Notes: generated from the letters alone by a model not told the origin. Positions 1 to 9,449 are shown, numbered from the stretch's first letter. The stretch: DNA of 64,000 nucleotides from an uncultured Lactobacillus sp. (GCA_947565635.1 CANOGU010000007.1:1-64000), one strand, 5' to 3'. Made by a program: numbers and translations.

Positions 1-607
1 TTAAGTTTGTAGTATCTAATTCAATTGCATCATCTGCTTTTTTCAATGGAGAAATTTCACGATGCGAATCTTTATAGTCTCTAACCTCAATATCATGTTC
101 GATATCTTTTAAGTCTTGATGAATGCCTTTTTCCTGAAAATCTAAGAAGCGTCTCTTAGCTCTTGATGCAACACTAGCGATTAAGAAAATTTTTACCTCT
201 GCATCTGGTAAAACTGTCGTTCCAATATCACGACCATCCATAATAACATCGTGCTTGCCCGCCATTTCGCGCTGCAATTCAACCATCTTTTCACGAATTG
301 ATCTTAAGGCAGAAACTTGAGAAACATTCTCTGTAATTTCAGGTGTTCTGATGTCAATTGATACATCCTTACCATTTACGTAAACCTTTTGTTCTCCATC
401 TTCTTGCTTAAAATCAATTGTACTATGGTCGATTAAGTTTAAAATTGCCTTTTCATCCCCATAGTCAACGCTATTATCGTGTGCAATTAATGTACATGCT
501 CGATACATTGCACCAGTATCGATATAAATATAGCCCAAATTATGTGCGATAATTTTAGCAACTGTACTCTTCCCCGCTGATGCAGGACCATCAATAGCTA
601 CTTGCAT
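1..607 (-). CDS. cmk: Cytidylate kinase (partial, C-terminus beyond the left edge)
   Basis: CMP/dCMP kinase, which phosphorylates CMP and dCMP with ATP in the cytoplasm for pyrimidine nucleotide supply. The minus frame from the ATG at 607 begins MQVAIDGPASAGKST, the family P-loop, followed by YIDTGAMYRA, the MDGRDIGT segment, and near the edge the PLKKADDAIELDTT signature. About 202 residues are seen against a usual 220-225, so only the last codons are missing. The codon at 2-4 is Leu, so no stop is in view. An in-frame ATG lies nine codons upstream at 634, but family length favours 607. It follows ribU after a terminator hairpin and probably uses its own promoter or read-through. Confidence 0.95.
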   Translation of the reverse strand, partial: MQVAIDGPASAGKSTVAKIIAHNLGYIYIDTGAMYRACTLIAHDNSVDYGDEKAILNLIDHSTIDFKQEDGEQKVYVNGKDVSIDIRTPEITENVSQVSALRSIREKMVELQREMAGKHDVIMDGRDIGTTVLPDAEVKIFLIASVASRAKRRFLDFQEKGIHQDLKDIEHDIEVRDYKDSHREISPLKKADDAIELDTTNL

Positions 608-650
608 TAAATAATTTAGTCCTTTCTTTTTCATTCAAAGTAAATTCTAC

Positions 651-684
651 CATAAAACAAAAAACAGAAGTCAAATGACTCCTG
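651..684 (-). terminator. Rho-independent terminator of ribU
   Basis: Read on the minus strand, an 8-bp stem (CAGGAGTC / GACTTCTG, loop ATTT) is followed by a T-rich run, TTTTTTGTTTT. It sits between the ribU stop and the cmk start. Confidence 0.8.
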
Positions 685-714
685 CTAAATAAAATTATTT
701 TTACTATTTAAACT

Positions 715-1308
715 TTAAAAGTTACGTCTTACAAATTTTTCTAAAACTGGCAATAAGGTCTTAGCCAATAATAAAACGACAATACTGTTAATTATCCCTT
801 TAATTAGGTTAAATGGCACAATTGCTGAAACAATATAAGTTAAAAGCGATGAATTAAGCTTAAAGCCCATCAAAGAAATATACATTGGAGTTAAAACGAA
901 GTAGTTTGCTAAAGACATTACTACCGTTAAAGCAATTGTTCCGACTGCTAATCCCAGAATTTGGTATTGTACTTTATCTTCATGCTTTTTACTAATGAAG
1001 TAGAATGGCAAGATATAAGCTAAGCTTGCTAAAAATGCAGCCAACTGACCAATCATTGAAATTGGATTAAATCCTGAAATAAAGAGGCTCAATAATGATT
1101 TAAAAAGGGCAATCATTGTCCCGCCTAAAGGACCAAAAACCAAAGTACTTAAAGCTACTAATGAATCAGAAAAATCCATCTTTAAGTAATCAAAACCAGG
1201 AATAATTGGTACTTCAATCTTCATAATCAAAAATGCTAATGCACCAATCATTGCCCAAGCGAGCCAGTAGGCTAATCTTACATGACTTAAACTTGTTTTT
1301 CTTTGCAT
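715..1308 (-). CDS. ribU: Riboflavin ECF transporter S component RibU
   Basis: Substrate-binding membrane subunit of the energy-coupling-factor riboflavin importer, which works with the shared EcfA/A'/T module encoded elsewhere. The 197-residue protein is almost all hydrophobic helices, with about six membrane segments spread over residues 15-185. It has the family pattern PGFDYLKMDFSD after the first helix and a small-residue-rich fourth helix. The start is an ATG preceded by GGAGGAAC. The gene lies directly under an FMN riboswitch, the usual control of ribU in Firmicutes that import riboflavin, and this fixes the substrate more firmly than the protein sequence alone. It is a single-gene transcript ended by the hairpin at 651-684. 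Confidence 0.93.
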   Translation of the reverse strand: MQRKTSLSHVRLAYWLAWAMIGALAFLIMKIEVPIIPGFDYLKMDFSDSLVALSTLVFGPLGGTMIALFKSLLSLFISGFNPISMIGQLAAFLASLAYILPFYFISKKHEDKVQYQILGLAVGTIALTVVMSLANYFVLTPMYISLMGFKLNSSLLTYIVSAIVPFNLIKGIINSIVVLLLAKTLLPVLEKFVRRNF

Positions 1309-1328
1309 GATAGTTCCTCCATAACATA

Positions 1329-1500
1329 CAAAAGGTCTGTCGCTTCAGCAACAGACCTTATTAATCATCTAAATCATGTTTAATTCTTTAGTCTGTCTTC
1401 TTCCATCTAGACTATAACTATCGGTACCTGAGGTTCAACTACATGTGTAGCTCGCGGACTCTAACCGCCGGTCGGGAATTTCGCCCTGCCCTGAAGACAA
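1329..1500 (-). promoter_or_regulatory. FMN riboswitch (RFN element) controlling ribU
   Basis: On the minus strand this region contains the RFN core: CAGGGCAGGGCGAAATTCCC, then GACCGGCGGTTAGAGTCCGC, a variable arm, and the closing GAAGAC that pairs with GTCTTC at the 5' side (about 1395-1498). Downstream, a 9-bp hairpin (AAGGTCTGT / ACAGACCTT, 1332-1359) lies just before the ribU ribosome binding site. The 3' strand of P1 runs on into ACAGAC, which could instead pair with GTCTGT of that hairpin, so FMN-bound P1 would leave the terminator/sequestering hairpin free to form. The aptamer is recognised with high confidence; the switching mechanism is inferred. Confidence 0.95.
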
Positions 1501-1528
1501 CATCCTTGTATTTATTTTTTACAAGTAA

Positions 1529-1557
1529 ATAATAATACTTCTTGGTAGAATTGTAAA
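1529..1557 (-). promoter_or_regulatory. Predicted sigma-A promoter of the ribU riboswitch transcript
   Basis: TTTACA (1552-1557) and TATTAT (1529-1534) on the minus strand are separated by 17 bp. They are placed so that transcription would start just upstream of the riboswitch 5' strand. Confidence 0.6.
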
Positions 1558-1572
1558 CATTATTGTTTTTTA

Positions 1573-2334
1573 TTATCTTAATTTTATTGATTGGCCAATA
1601 CTAATACTATCAGCTGACTCTAAATCATTAATTTGCTCTAAGTGGTGCACTGAAGTGTTATTTTCACGGGCAATCTTTGATAAAGAATCTCCCTCTTGCA
1701 CAGTGTAAGATCTTGGTGCTTCATGTTCTGAAGAACTGCTTCCACCATTGTTTTGCCAAGTATTTTGATTAGTTTGAGTCGAGTTTTGAGTTGATTGTTG
1801 GCTTTGATCTTGAGTAGTAGTTTGACTAGCACTAGATTCATAAGATTGGGTACTACTGCTTTGACTAACCTGACTACTTTGAGATTCTGACTGACTAACA
1901 ACAGCTGGTGTTGTGTCTTGAGATTGACTTGAAGAACTTTCTTCTTCTCTTCTCACACTGCTACTTTTAGACTTACTCTTCTTAGAAGAATTGCGCTTAC
2001 TCTTTTTACTTTTAGTCTTGTGAGACTTAGAAGATGAGCTTTTTGAAACCTTAACGCTCTTTTCAGCTAAGTTATTAGAGTTTGCGTGCAATCTTGAAGA
2101 AACAATCGGAATTAATGCAATGATAATTATTGCAACAATAATCAATCCAGCCCAGAGCTGACTATGATGTGGACCTTTTGGACTGCCTTCTGATTGAGTA
2201 GATTTTCTAGAAGTAACTTCTGGCTCTGCTTCTGACTCCCGATGATGCATTGCCCTTCTAGATGTTTTAGGACGCTCAAAATGCTTGTAAGGGCCTTTTG
2301 GTTCTTTATTGTCCTGAGATTTATTTTCCTTCAT
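1573..2334 (-). CDS. LysM-domain membrane-anchored cell-wall protein
   Basis: Likely a single-pass membrane protein that binds peptidoglycan. The N-terminal 60 residues are basic and hydrophilic (cytoplasmic). A membrane helix follows at about 61-80 (LWAGLIIVAIIIIALIPIV), then a long Ser/Thr/Lys/Gln-rich linker (about 85-205). A single C-terminal LysM domain starts at YTVQEGDSLSKIAREN (about 210) and runs to the end. Architecture and position near rluB/scp resemble the YpbE-type LysM proteins of Firmicutes; enzymatic activity is not expected. It is read after rluB. Linker repeats are low complexity and likely length-variable between strains. Confidence 0.85.
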   Translation of the reverse strand: MKENKSQDNKEPKGPYKHFERPKTSRRAMHHRESEAEPEVTSRKSTQSEGSPKGPHHSQLWAGLIIVAIIIIALIPIVSSRLHANSNNLAEKSVKVSKSSSSKSHKTKSKKSKRNSSKKSKSKSSSVRREEESSSSQSQDTTPAVVSQSESQSSQVSQSSSTQSYESSASQTTTQDQSQQSTQNSTQTNQNTWQNNGGSSSSEHEAPRSYTVQEGDSLSKIARENNTSVHHLEQINDLESADSISIGQSIKLR

Positions 2335-2394
2335 TCAAAAGTCCTCCAAATTATAGATTATTAGTTTTATTTTATCATAGCTTTTAATAAAGCG

Positions 2395-3114
2395 TTAGTC
2401 AGCTAAGTGATTTAAACGAAAGACTTCTTCATTCGTTAATTCACGATACTCGCCCGAATTTAATGACTTTAAAGTTAAAAAGGCATACTTTTCACGAGCT
2501 AACTTTTCTACAAAGTGATGTACTGCTTCAAACATTCTCTTAACTTGGTGGTAGTGACCTTCATGGATAGTCAATTGAACAATTTGAGTCTTCTTTTTCT
2601 CATCAGTCTTTAGAATCTTTAGCTTAGCTGGTGCACTCTTTCGTCCATCAATACGCACACCATGAGTAAGAGAGCGAATCTCTTCTGGAGAAAGGATTCC
2701 CTTAATCTTTGCTACATAAACCTTTGGCACTTCGTTACGTGGGTGCATTAACTTATTTGCTAATTCACCATCGTTTGTCATTAGTAATAAGCCCGATGTA
2801 TCGTAATCAAGACGCCCTACTGGATAAAGGCGATATGGTACATCCTCAAAGAAATCAACTACTGTTTTTCTTCCTTTGTCATCACTTACTGAAGAAATCA
2901 CGCCACGTGGCTTATAAAATAAGTATGTGTGGAGGGCTTCTTTTTCAATTGGAACTCCATTTACTTCAATCTTGTCGCTAGGTTCAACTTTTGTTCCTAG
3001 TTCAGTAACTTTTTTTCCATTAACAGTTACTTGTCCTGCACTAATCATCTTTTCAGCCTTACGTCTTGAGGCAATACCTGCCTGCGCAATTACTTTTTGT
3101 AATCTTTCAGCCAT
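2395..3114 (-). CDS. rluB: 23S/16S rRNA pseudouridine synthase RluB family
   Basis: Converts a specific uridine of rRNA to pseudouridine. From the chosen start MAERLQKVIAQAG there is an S4 RNA-binding domain (residues 1-60), then the RsuA/RluB catalytic domain with GRLDYDTSGLL at about 100-110, holding the catalytic Asp. Near residue 155 is the stretch leading to the KVYVAKIKG strand, and GHYHQVKRM is near 190. A longer reading frame exists upstream, but the ATG at 3114 follows directly after the scpB stop (TAAAATG) and is preceded by GAGGGTG, so translation is coupled to scpB. The 240-residue length is normal. The scpA-scpB-rluB order is widely conserved in Firmicutes. Confidence 0.94.
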   Translation of the reverse strand: MAERLQKVIAQAGIASRRKAEKMISAGQVTVNGKKVTELGTKVEPSDKIEVNGVPIEKEALHTYLFYKPRGVISSVSDDKGRKTVVDFFEDVPYRLYPVGRLDYDTSGLLLMTNDGELANKLMHPRNEVPKVYVAKIKGILSPEEIRSLTHGVRIDGRKSAPAKLKILKTDEKKKTQIVQLTIHEGHYHQVKRMFEAVHHFVEKLAREKYAFLTLKSLNSGEYRELTNEEVFRLNHLAD

Positions 3115-3115
3115 T

Positions 3116-3706
3116 TTACTCACCCTCATCAAAATTAATTTCTTTATTTCTACTATCATCCTGATTAAATAGGTTCACAGGATTATCATCTGCTTCAAAT
3201 TCTTCAATTACCGGTAAATCAGCCAAACTTTCATAGTTAAAGTACTGTAAAAAATAATCGGTCGTTACATATAAGTTAGGATGTCCTGGGACATCCTTTT
3301 TTCCATCTACTTTGATTAATCCGCGCCAAACCAAAGTTTGCAAAGCCCCCGCTGAGTTAACCCCTCTTAAGTCATCAATTTCAACTCGAGTAATCGGTTG
3401 TCGATACGCAATAATCGACAGGATTTCAAGCGCTGACTGACTTAAATTCTTAGATAGATCTTTTTGGGAAAATTTAGAAATAATATCTCCGCATTTCGGA
3501 CTAGTGGTTAATTTATAAGTTTGATTGATGCAAATTAACTGCAAACCTGAATTTTCATCATTTTTCAATCGGTCCTTAAGATGATTAGCTAATTCTCTTA
3601 GGGCAGCTGGAGAAATTTCTAACAACTGTAGTAAATTCTCAGTTTCTAAACCATCATCCCCCGCTGCATAAAGTAAGGCTTCTAATTCTGCTTCTTTACT
3701 TGCCAT
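3116..3706 (-). CDS. scpB: Segregation and condensation protein B
   Basis: Winged-helix partner of the SMC-ScpA-ScpB condensin, needed for chromosome compaction and segregation. The protein, counted from [20 protein letters not shown], has two winged-helix units, with the typical [15 protein letters not shown] and [17 protein letters not shown] segments in the middle. It ends in an acidic tail. An ATG three codons further upstream (3715) is possible, but MASKE matches family length and overlaps the 3' end of scpA, implying translational coupling. It is in one operon with ribT-scpA upstream and rluB downstream. Confidence 0.95.
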   Translation of the reverse strand: MASKEAELEALLYAAGDDGLETENLLQLLEISPAALRELANHLKDRLKNDENSGLQLICINQTYKLTTSPKCGDIISKFSQKDLSKNLSQSALEILSIIAYRQPITRVEIDDLRGVNSAGALQTLVWRGLIKVDGKKDVPGHPNLYVTTDYFLQYFNYESLADLPVIEEFEADDNPVNLFNQDDSRNKEINFDEGE

Positions 3707-4439
3707 TAATCTCAACTTTCTCTAACTCTAGATCACCAAAATCTCTATTTTGCTTTACTACAATTTTATGATCACGACATAATTCTAAAACTGCTAGGAA
3801 TAAACCAATTACTTGATCAAGATCTTGAAAGTTTTTAATACAATCAAAAAAACTAGTCGATCTTTTCTTTTGTAACCTGTTTTTTAAAAAGCTTGTCATT
3901 TCTTCAATTGAAGTCTCGTGAACCTCAATTTTTCCAACTTGTGGCTTTCTCAGTTTGAATCGCTCTAAAACTACTTTAAAAGTATTTGCAAGCTCATCAC
4001 TTGTAATTTCTCCTAAAGGAAGTGGTTCAATCTCTTTTTTAGGGGAAACAGATGGATCCTTTGCCACTGTAATTGGCATTTCTTCATCTCTTTTTTTAAA
4101 GTATTCGGCAATTCTTTGAAAGACTGAGTACTGGACTAGTTGCTCAACAAGTTCAGTACGTGGATCTTCTTGATACTGATCTTCCTCAATAAAGTCATTT
4201 TTAGGAAGTAAATATTGAGACTTAATTCTAAGTAATGTTGACGCCATCACAAAATACTCTCCAGCAATTTGTAAGTCCAAAGTTTGCCAGCGAGCTAAAT
4301 TAGCTAAATATTGTCCCGTAATTTTTGCAATTGGAATATCATAGATATCTATTTTTTGCGACCTAATTAAGTGTAAAAGTAAATCTAATGGTCCCGTAAA
4401 ATTAGGAAGATCTAAAGTTAATTCATCAACATTATTCAT
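3696..4439 (-). CDS. scpA: Segregation and condensation protein A (kleisin)
   Basis: Kleisin subunit that bridges SMC heads. The N-terminal signature [30 protein letters not shown] at residues 10-39 (given here only as the family landmark) binds the SMC neck. The middle is charged, and the C-terminal winged helix (about 170-245) binds the SMC cap. The 247-residue length is normal. It overlaps ribT by 8 bp and scpB by about 11 bp, so the three are a coupled operon. Confidence 0.95.
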   Translation of the reverse strand: MNNVDELTLDLPNFTGPLDLLLHLIRSQKIDIYDIPIAKITGQYLANLARWQTLDLQIAGEYFVMASTLLRIKSQYLLPKNDFIEEDQYQEDPRTELVEQLVQYSVFQRIAEYFKKRDEEMPITVAKDPSVSPKKEIEPLPLGEITSDELANTFKVVLERFKLRKPQVGKIEVHETSIEEMTSFLKNRLQKKRSTSFFDCIKNFQDLDQVIGLFLAVLELCRDHKIVVKQNRDFGDLELEKVEINGK

Positions 4440-4794
4440 CAGTTTTATTTTCCTTTAAATAATTTAATAAAGATGCCCAATTAGGTAAGGCAGTAATCAT
4501 TTTATCAGGATAAAGATGCTTTAGGTCATTCATTACCAATTGCTTTGTTTTTTCATCACGCATTGTTGGATCAAGAGATAAATAGCGGATAATAATAAAA
4601 TCTTTCTCTTCTTGAATACCAACAATACCGCGAGCATTGCCATCTTGTTGATAGATAAGAACCTCGAATTGATTGGAATCGCTAGTATACAGTTTCATCT
4701 CTTCTTGCAGATTCTTAATATTTTTAAAATCTGGGAGATAAGATAAATATCCCATTACAGTTTTTTCGTAATCTTTTTTATATTTGCTGATCAT
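4432..4794 (-). CDS. ribT: RibT-like GNAT-fold protein
   Basis: A 120-residue protein resembling RibT of the Firmicute riboflavin region: a short GNAT acetyltransferase-like fold with the pattern MGYLSYLPDFKNI near the start, GNARGIVGIQEEKDFIIIRYLSLDP in the middle strands, and a C-terminal ALPNWASLLNYL. The exact reaction is unknown; RibT is usually annotated as a putative N-acetyltransferase. In Bacillus ribT lies at the end of the rib operon, not far from scpA. Here only its link with scpA survives, and no riboflavin biosynthesis genes are in the window, in line with import through RibU. It overlaps scpA and follows xerD by 5 bp. Confidence 0.8.
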   Translation of the reverse strand: MISKYKKDYEKTVMGYLSYLPDFKNIKNLQEEMKLYTSDSNQFEVLIYQQDGNARGIVGIQEEKDFIIIRYLSLDPTMRDEKTKQLVMNDLKHLYPDKMITALPNWASLLNYLKENKTDE

Positions 4795-4799
4795 AATAG

Positions 4800-5690
4800 T
4801 TAGGCACGTGGATGTGCTTGATTGTAAACCTCCAAAATATGTTTCTGCGTCAGATTAGTATAAATCTGCGTAGTTGTAATATCACTATGGCCCAATATTT
4901 CTTGAACCACTCTTAAATCCGCCCCATTTTCTAATAAATGAGTCGCAAAAGTATGTCTAAGAGTATGTGGTGTAACATTTTTGGTTATTCCGATAAGTTG
5001 ACAATATTTTTTTATCTTTTGCCAAACAGCTTGTCTCGTCAATTGATGACCATGATTATTTAGGAAAATCACATCAGTAAATTGACCGCTTTTTAAGACT
5101 TGATTCTCTCGGACATCTTTTTGATATTTCTCTAACCATGATAAAGCAACTTCGGTAATCGGAACAAGACGTTCTTTTGATCCTTTACCAAGAACTCTAA
5201 TAATTTTTAACTCACTGTGAATATCGCCAGTACGTAAATTAATTAACTCACTAACCCGCATTCCAGTTGCATAGAGCACTTCAAGCATAGCTCGATCTCT
5301 AATCCCCAAACGAGTATTAGTATCAGGAGCATCCAACAATTTAGTAACTTCTTCCTCACTAAGAGCTGTCGGCAATCTACGTTCGCTTTTAGGTGAATCA
5401 ATTTTAACTAAAGGATCACGTTCAATTATATCTTGCCGCAAAAGCCATTGATAAAATTTTCGTAAGCTAGAGATCATTCTGCTGATTGAAGTTGTGGCTT
5501 TTCCCTTATCTTTTTGTGTTGCAAGAAAAGCATCAACTACTAGATAATCAACTTCCCAACTTGTTTCATTCTGATCTTCTAAATAACTTAAATATTCTTC
5601 TAAATCCGTTCGGTAAGAAACAATTGTATTGGGACTTAAGCCACGTTCTACTTGACTAAATCGTAAATAATCTTCTAAATTATCCTTCAT
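4800..5690 (-). CDS. xerD: Tyrosine recombinase XerD
   Basis: Chromosome dimer resolution recombinase acting at dif with a partner Xer protein. The N-terminal SAM-like core-binding domain covers about 1-85 (YLRFSQVERGLSPNTIVSYR). The C-terminal catalytic domain keeps the full set: Arg in ATGMRVSELINL, Lys in GKGSKERLVPI, His and Arg in TPHTLRHTFATHLL, His in LGHSDI, and the nucleophile Tyr in TTQIYTNL. The start was set at MKDNLEDYLRF (ATG 5690), which overlaps the end of cvfB. Compare the degenerate paralogue at 24055. Confidence 0.95.
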   Translation of the reverse strand: MKDNLEDYLRFSQVERGLSPNTIVSYRTDLEEYLSYLEDQNETSWEVDYLVVDAFLATQKDKGKATTSISRMISSLRKFYQWLLRQDIIERDPLVKIDSPKSERRLPTALSEEEVTKLLDAPDTNTRLGIRDRAMLEVLYATGMRVSELINLRTGDIHSELKIIRVLGKGSKERLVPITEVALSWLEKYQKDVRENQVLKSGQFTDVIFLNNHGHQLTRQAVWQKIKKYCQLIGITKNVTPHTLRHTFATHLLENGADLRVVQEILGHSDITTTQIYTNLTQKHILEVYNQAHPRA

Positions 5691-6573
5691 TATCTGTGTC
5701 TGAGTCATCTTTTTCTACCAAGCTAATTGTTCCTGCATCTTTATCTTCAGTAATTAACCCATCCTTTAATAAATGTCCCAAGGCACGTTTAAAAGCTGAT
5801 TTAGAAATACCAAAGTGATTTTTAATCTCTTGGGCATCACTCTTATCGTAAAATGGTAGAGTTTTTGTAGCTTCACGACGTAAACTTACTAAGATCATTT
5901 GTGCGTCATCGTCAATTTCTTCAAATCCACGAGGAAGAACACTTAAGTTCAATCTACCATACTGACTAACTCCAATTACACGTCCCTTAATCTTTTGGCC
6001 TAGTCGTAATGGACGAAACATTTCAGACTTATGAACAAAGGCTAAGTAGTACTGATCAGTAATTACAAAGGAACCTACTTCATAATTTCTATAAACAGTT
6101 CCGGACATATTTTTATTCTCTAAATGTGCTGGGAAATTAGCAGCTAACTGCTCAAAGACGTTTTCTTCAGCCATTTTAGCCCAAATACGTTCTTTTTCAT
6201 CAGTTTCAAGACGTACTAATAAGCGATCGTCTTTCTTTGGCCATTGATCCTTTTCAAGTGGAAGATCATCTAAAGATACAACAACATCTTTGTCGTTCAA
6301 ACCAATATCTAAGAAAACACCTAAGTCACGGCGCACTTCTGTTACAGTTGCCCAACCATACTGATCTTTTTGAGCAAAAGGATAAAATTGTGTCATTTCT
6401 TTCTTTTTATCCTTATTTTCATAAATAAAGCCTTGTACTTCATCACCTAAATGGATTGGTTCATCTTGTGTAATTTCTATTTTCTTTAATTCAAAAGTTA
6501 TCCCTTCAACCTGCACATAAAAAGCAGATTCATTTTCATCAGTAACTTTTCCTTTTCTTATTTCACCTAACAT
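5680..6573 (-). CDS. cvfB: S1-type RNA-binding protein CvfB
   Basis: 297-residue CvfB/YitL-family protein: three S1/OB-type RNA-binding modules (about 1-60, 65-135 and 145-215) followed by a C-terminal winged helix (about 230-285, KSDAQEIKNHFGISKSAFKRAL). In Staphylococcus and Streptococcus relatives it affects virulence and translation-linked gene expression; its exact targets are not known here. The ATG is preceded by an AGG-containing site, and the gene appears to be the first of the cvfB-xerD-ribT-scpA-scpB-rluB operon. Confidence 0.9.
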   Translation of the reverse strand: MLGEIRKGKVTDENESAFYVQVEGITFELKKIEITQDEPIHLGDEVQGFIYENKDKKKEMTQFYPFAQKDQYGWATVTEVRRDLGVFLDIGLNDKDVVVSLDDLPLEKDQWPKKDDRLLVRLETDEKERIWAKMAEENVFEQLAANFPAHLENKNMSGTVYRNYEVGSFVITDQYYLAFVHKSEMFRPLRLGQKIKGRVIGVSQYGRLNLSVLPRGFEEIDDDAQMILVSLRREATKTLPFYDKSDAQEIKNHFGISKSAFKRALGHLLKDGLITEDKDAGTISLVEKDDSDTDNEG

Positions 6574-6629
6574 AATAGCGCCTCAATCCTTTTATTTTGT
6601 CTATCATCTTATAGTATAAGGAAAAAAAG

Positions 6630-6665
6630 ACAAAAATAAAATAGCCAGCTTTCGCTGACTATTTT
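6630..6665 (-). terminator. Terminator of the pfkA-pyk operon
   Basis: On the minus strand, AAAATAG-CAGC / GCTG-CTATTTT stems with a GAAA loop are followed by a T-rich stretch, just past the pyk stop. Confidence 0.8.
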
Positions 6666-6685
6666 AATAAGCTATTTAATTCAGA

Positions 6686-8455
6686 TTAAAGGTTAGTTGC
6701 TTCGCCTTGGTAAACAGCACCGCGACGAGCATCAACAGTAATCTTAGAACCATCCTTGATCTTTTCTACTGCATCAGTAGCACCAACGATAACTGGGATA
6801 CCAAGTGAAAGACCAACAACAGCTGCGTGGCTAGTTAAACCAGAAGCTTCAACTACCATACCTGAAGCCTTCTTGATTGCTGGTAAGTAATCCTTATCAG
6901 TAGTCTTAGCAACTAAGATGTCACCATCTTGAACTTTGCTGTTAGCTTCTTCAGCAGAAGTTGCAACTACAGCTTTACCAATAACTGATTGTTCACCAAC
7001 ACCTAAACCTTTAACAAGTTGGGTACCGATTAATTGTAACTTCATCAAGTTAGTAGTACCAGTTTCGCCCAAAGGAACACCAGCAACGATAATTACTAAG
7101 TCGCCGTCTTTTGCAAGACCAGTTTCTTTAGCAAGTTCAGCTGCCTTTTCAAACATTTCTTCAGTAGACTTAGGCTTTTCAGTCAACATTGGCTTTACAC
7201 CCCAAACAACACCTAATGAGTGTTGAATCTTGTCGTTGAAAGTCATAGCAATAATATCAGCGTTTGGACGGTACTTAGAAATCATACGTGCAGTGTAACC
7301 AGATTCAGTTGCTGCAATAATAGTCTTAACGCCCAATTCTTCAGCAGTTCTAACAACTGATTCACCGATAGCTTCAGTAACGTTTGAACCCTTGTATTCT
7401 TCGAATCTTTGAAGAGCTAACTTGTTACGCTTAGCAAGTTGCTTTTCAGTACGCATGTCGATTTCAGCCATAGCCTTAACAGCTTTAACTGGGTAAAGAC
7501 CGTTTGCAGATTCACCTGAAAGCATAGTTGCATCAGTACCATCAAGAACAGCGTTTGCAACGTCAGTAACTTCGGCACGAGTTGGACGTGGGTTTTCTTG
7601 CATTGAGTCAAGCATTTGAGTAGCAGTAATAACTGGCTTACCTAAAGCGTTACATCTCTTGATCAATTCTTTTTGTACAAATGGAACATTGATAAATGGA
7701 ATTTCAACACCCATGTCACCACGAGCAACCATTAAACCATCAGAAACCTTTAAGATTTCGTCGATGTTGTCAATACCTTCTTGTGATTCAATCTTAGGGA
7801 AGATCTTTACGTATTCACAATGTGCTTCTTCAAGCAATTGACGAATGTCAAGAACATCTTGTGCTTTACGAACGAATGAAGCAAAGATGAAGTTGATACC
7901 TTCCTTCAAACCGAACTTAATATCGTTAGTATCTTTTTCAGTGATACCTGGGAGGCGGATTTCAACGCCAGGAGCGTTAACACCCTTCTTAGAACCGATT
8001 ACACCAGTGTTTTGAGCTTCACAAACTAATTCTCTCTTAGCGTCATCTTTGTCCTTAATCAAAAGGTCAACTAAACCATCATCGATTAATACGTGACCAC
8101 CAACGTGAGTATCGTCGTAAAGACCATCGTAGGTAACGTGGATCATGTCCTTGTTACCCTTCTTAGTGTCGTCCATAGAAATACGGATAGTGTCACCAGT
8201 GTTAATAGTGAACTTGCCGCCTTCTTGTTCAGTAGTTCTAATTTCGGCACCCTTAGTATCAAGAGCAATGCCAAGAAGTTTACCAGTCTTCTTTTCAACC
8301 TCACGAACCATGTTCATACGTGCACGGTGTTCTTCGTGGTCACCGTGTGAGAAGTTGAAACGGAATACGTTTGCACCTGCTTCAGCTAATTTAGTAATAG
8401 TCTCAACATCGTTTGAGGCTGGCCCTAAAGTACTAACAATTTTAGTTTTCTTCAT
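6686..8455 (-). CDS. pyk: Pyruvate kinase with C-terminal PEP-utiliser-like domain
   Basis: Final ATP-yielding step of glycolysis (PEP + ADP to pyruvate + ATP). The TIM barrel carries FNFSHGDHEEH near residue 35, IFPKIESQEGIDN (catalytic Lys) near 220, and the active-site signature MVARGDMGVEIP near 245. The allosteric C domain runs to about 475. A further ~110-residue extension (GKAVVATSAEEA to the end, with LTSHAAVVG) is homologous to the phosphohistidine domain of PEP-utilising enzymes, as in Bacillus-type 585-590 aa enzymes. It follows pfkA by 34 bp, the typical pfkA-pyk glycolytic operon under the promoter and cre near 9.5 kb. Confidence 0.97.
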   Translation of the reverse strand: MKKTKIVSTLGPASNDVETITKLAEAGANVFRFNFSHGDHEEHRARMNMVREVEKKTGKLLGIALDTKGAEIRTTEQEGGKFTINTGDTIRISMDDTKKGNKDMIHVTYDGLYDDTHVGGHVLIDDGLVDLLIKDKDDAKRELVCEAQNTGVIGSKKGVNAPGVEIRLPGITEKDTNDIKFGLKEGINFIFASFVRKAQDVLDIRQLLEEAHCEYVKIFPKIESQEGIDNIDEILKVSDGLMVARGDMGVEIPFINVPFVQKELIKRCNALGKPVITATQMLDSMQENPRPTRAEVTDVANAVLDGTDATMLSGESANGLYPVKAVKAMAEIDMRTEKQLAKRNKLALQRFEEYKGSNVTEAIGESVVRTAEELGVKTIIAATESGYTARMISKYRPNADIIAMTFNDKIQHSLGVVWGVKPMLTEKPKSTEEMFEKAAELAKETGLAKDGDLVIIVAGVPLGETGTTNLMKLQLIGTQLVKGLGVGEQSVIGKAVVATSAEEANSKVQDGDILVAKTTDKDYLPAIKKASGMVVEASGLTSHAAVVGLSLGIPVIVGATDAVEKIKDGSKITVDARRGAVYQGEATNL

Positions 8456-8489
8456 CTTGAAAAAATCTCCTATAATACAAAATCAAAAA

Positions 8490-9449
8490 CTACTTGGCTA
8501 AGTCTTTGTTTAATGAGTATAACGCATAATTACCGTGGTGTTTTGCATCAAACAAATCAAGAATATCATGGTGAGTAAGCTTGTTGTTTTCCATACCAAC
8601 AGCTAAGCCGCCTTTACCTTCAAGTAATAACTTAACAGCGTAGGCACCCATTTCACTTGCTACTACACGGTCACGCATTGTTGGGCTTCCGCCACGTTGC
8701 ATATGGCCCAATACATTAGCACGAGCGTCAAAGTCACCATATTTAAGAAGTTCATCCTTAAATTTTTCAGCGTCCATAACACCTTCAGCTAAAACAACGA
8801 TTCCATGTTTCTTACCATTAGCAAATCCTTGCTTCAAGTTTTCAGCAATTTCCTTAATGTCATAAGGTTCTTCTGGAATAACAATTGCGTCAGCACCGGT
8901 AGCAACACCAACGTGCATTGCGATATCCCCACAATCACGACCCATAACATTTACAACAAATACACGTTGGTGACTTGTTGCAGTGTCACGAATCTTATCA
9001 ATGGCTTCCATTGCAGTATTACATGCAGTGTCAAAACCAATTGTGTAATCAGTATAAGGAATATCGTTGTCAATTGAACCAGGAAGACCAATAGCATTAT
9101 AGCCATGGCTTGTAAGCTTCAATGCACCGTGGTAAGAACCATCACCACCAATGACAACTAAAGCATCGATTCCGTGCTTCTTTAATTGTTCGATTCCCTT
9201 AAGTTGAACTTCTTCTTCCTTAAATTCTGGGAAACGAGCTGAATAAAGAAAAGTACCGCCGCGGCTAATTTTATCCGCAACTGTTTCAGAAGTCATTTGG
9301 AAAATATCACCAGCAACTAAACCAGCGTATCCATAACGAATTCCGCAAACTTCGATACCGTTTGCCAAAGCTGTACGAGTAACAGCTCTAATGGCAGCGT
9401 TCATACCAGGGGCATCTCCACCACTAGTTAAAATACCAATCCGTTTCAT
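8490..9449 (-). CDS. pfkA: ATP-dependent 6-phosphofructokinase
   Basis: Commits fructose 6-phosphate to glycolysis. The 319-residue bacterial PfkA has [17 protein letters not shown] at the N-terminus (ATP site), [12 protein letters not shown] near 100, the catalytic-loop segment [20 protein letters not shown] near 125-145, GRDCGDIA near 170, and the effector-site region around 210-260. The ATG is preceded by AGAGGTG. It heads the pfkA-pyk operon. Confidence 0.97.
   Translation of the reverse strand: MKRIGILTSGGDAPGMNAAIRAVTRTALANGIEVCGIRYGYAGLVAGDIFQMTSETVADKISRGGTFLYSARFPEFKEEEVQLKGIEQLKKHGIDALVVIGGDGSYHGALKLTSHGYNAIGLPGSIDNDIPYTDYTIGFDTACNTAMEAIDKIRDTATSHQRVFVVNVMGRDCGDIAMHVGVATGADAIVIPEEPYDIKEIAENLKQGFANGKKHGIVVLAEGVMDAEKFKDELLKYGDFDARANVLGHMQRGGSPTMRDRVVASEMGAYAVKLLLEGKGGLAVGMENNKLTHHDILDLFDAKHHGNYALYSLNKDLAK

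Noticed and set aside
1638-1901. 87-codon minus frame inside the LysM gene
   Set aside because: It is a shadow of the Ser/Gln-rich linker in another frame with no ribosome binding site.
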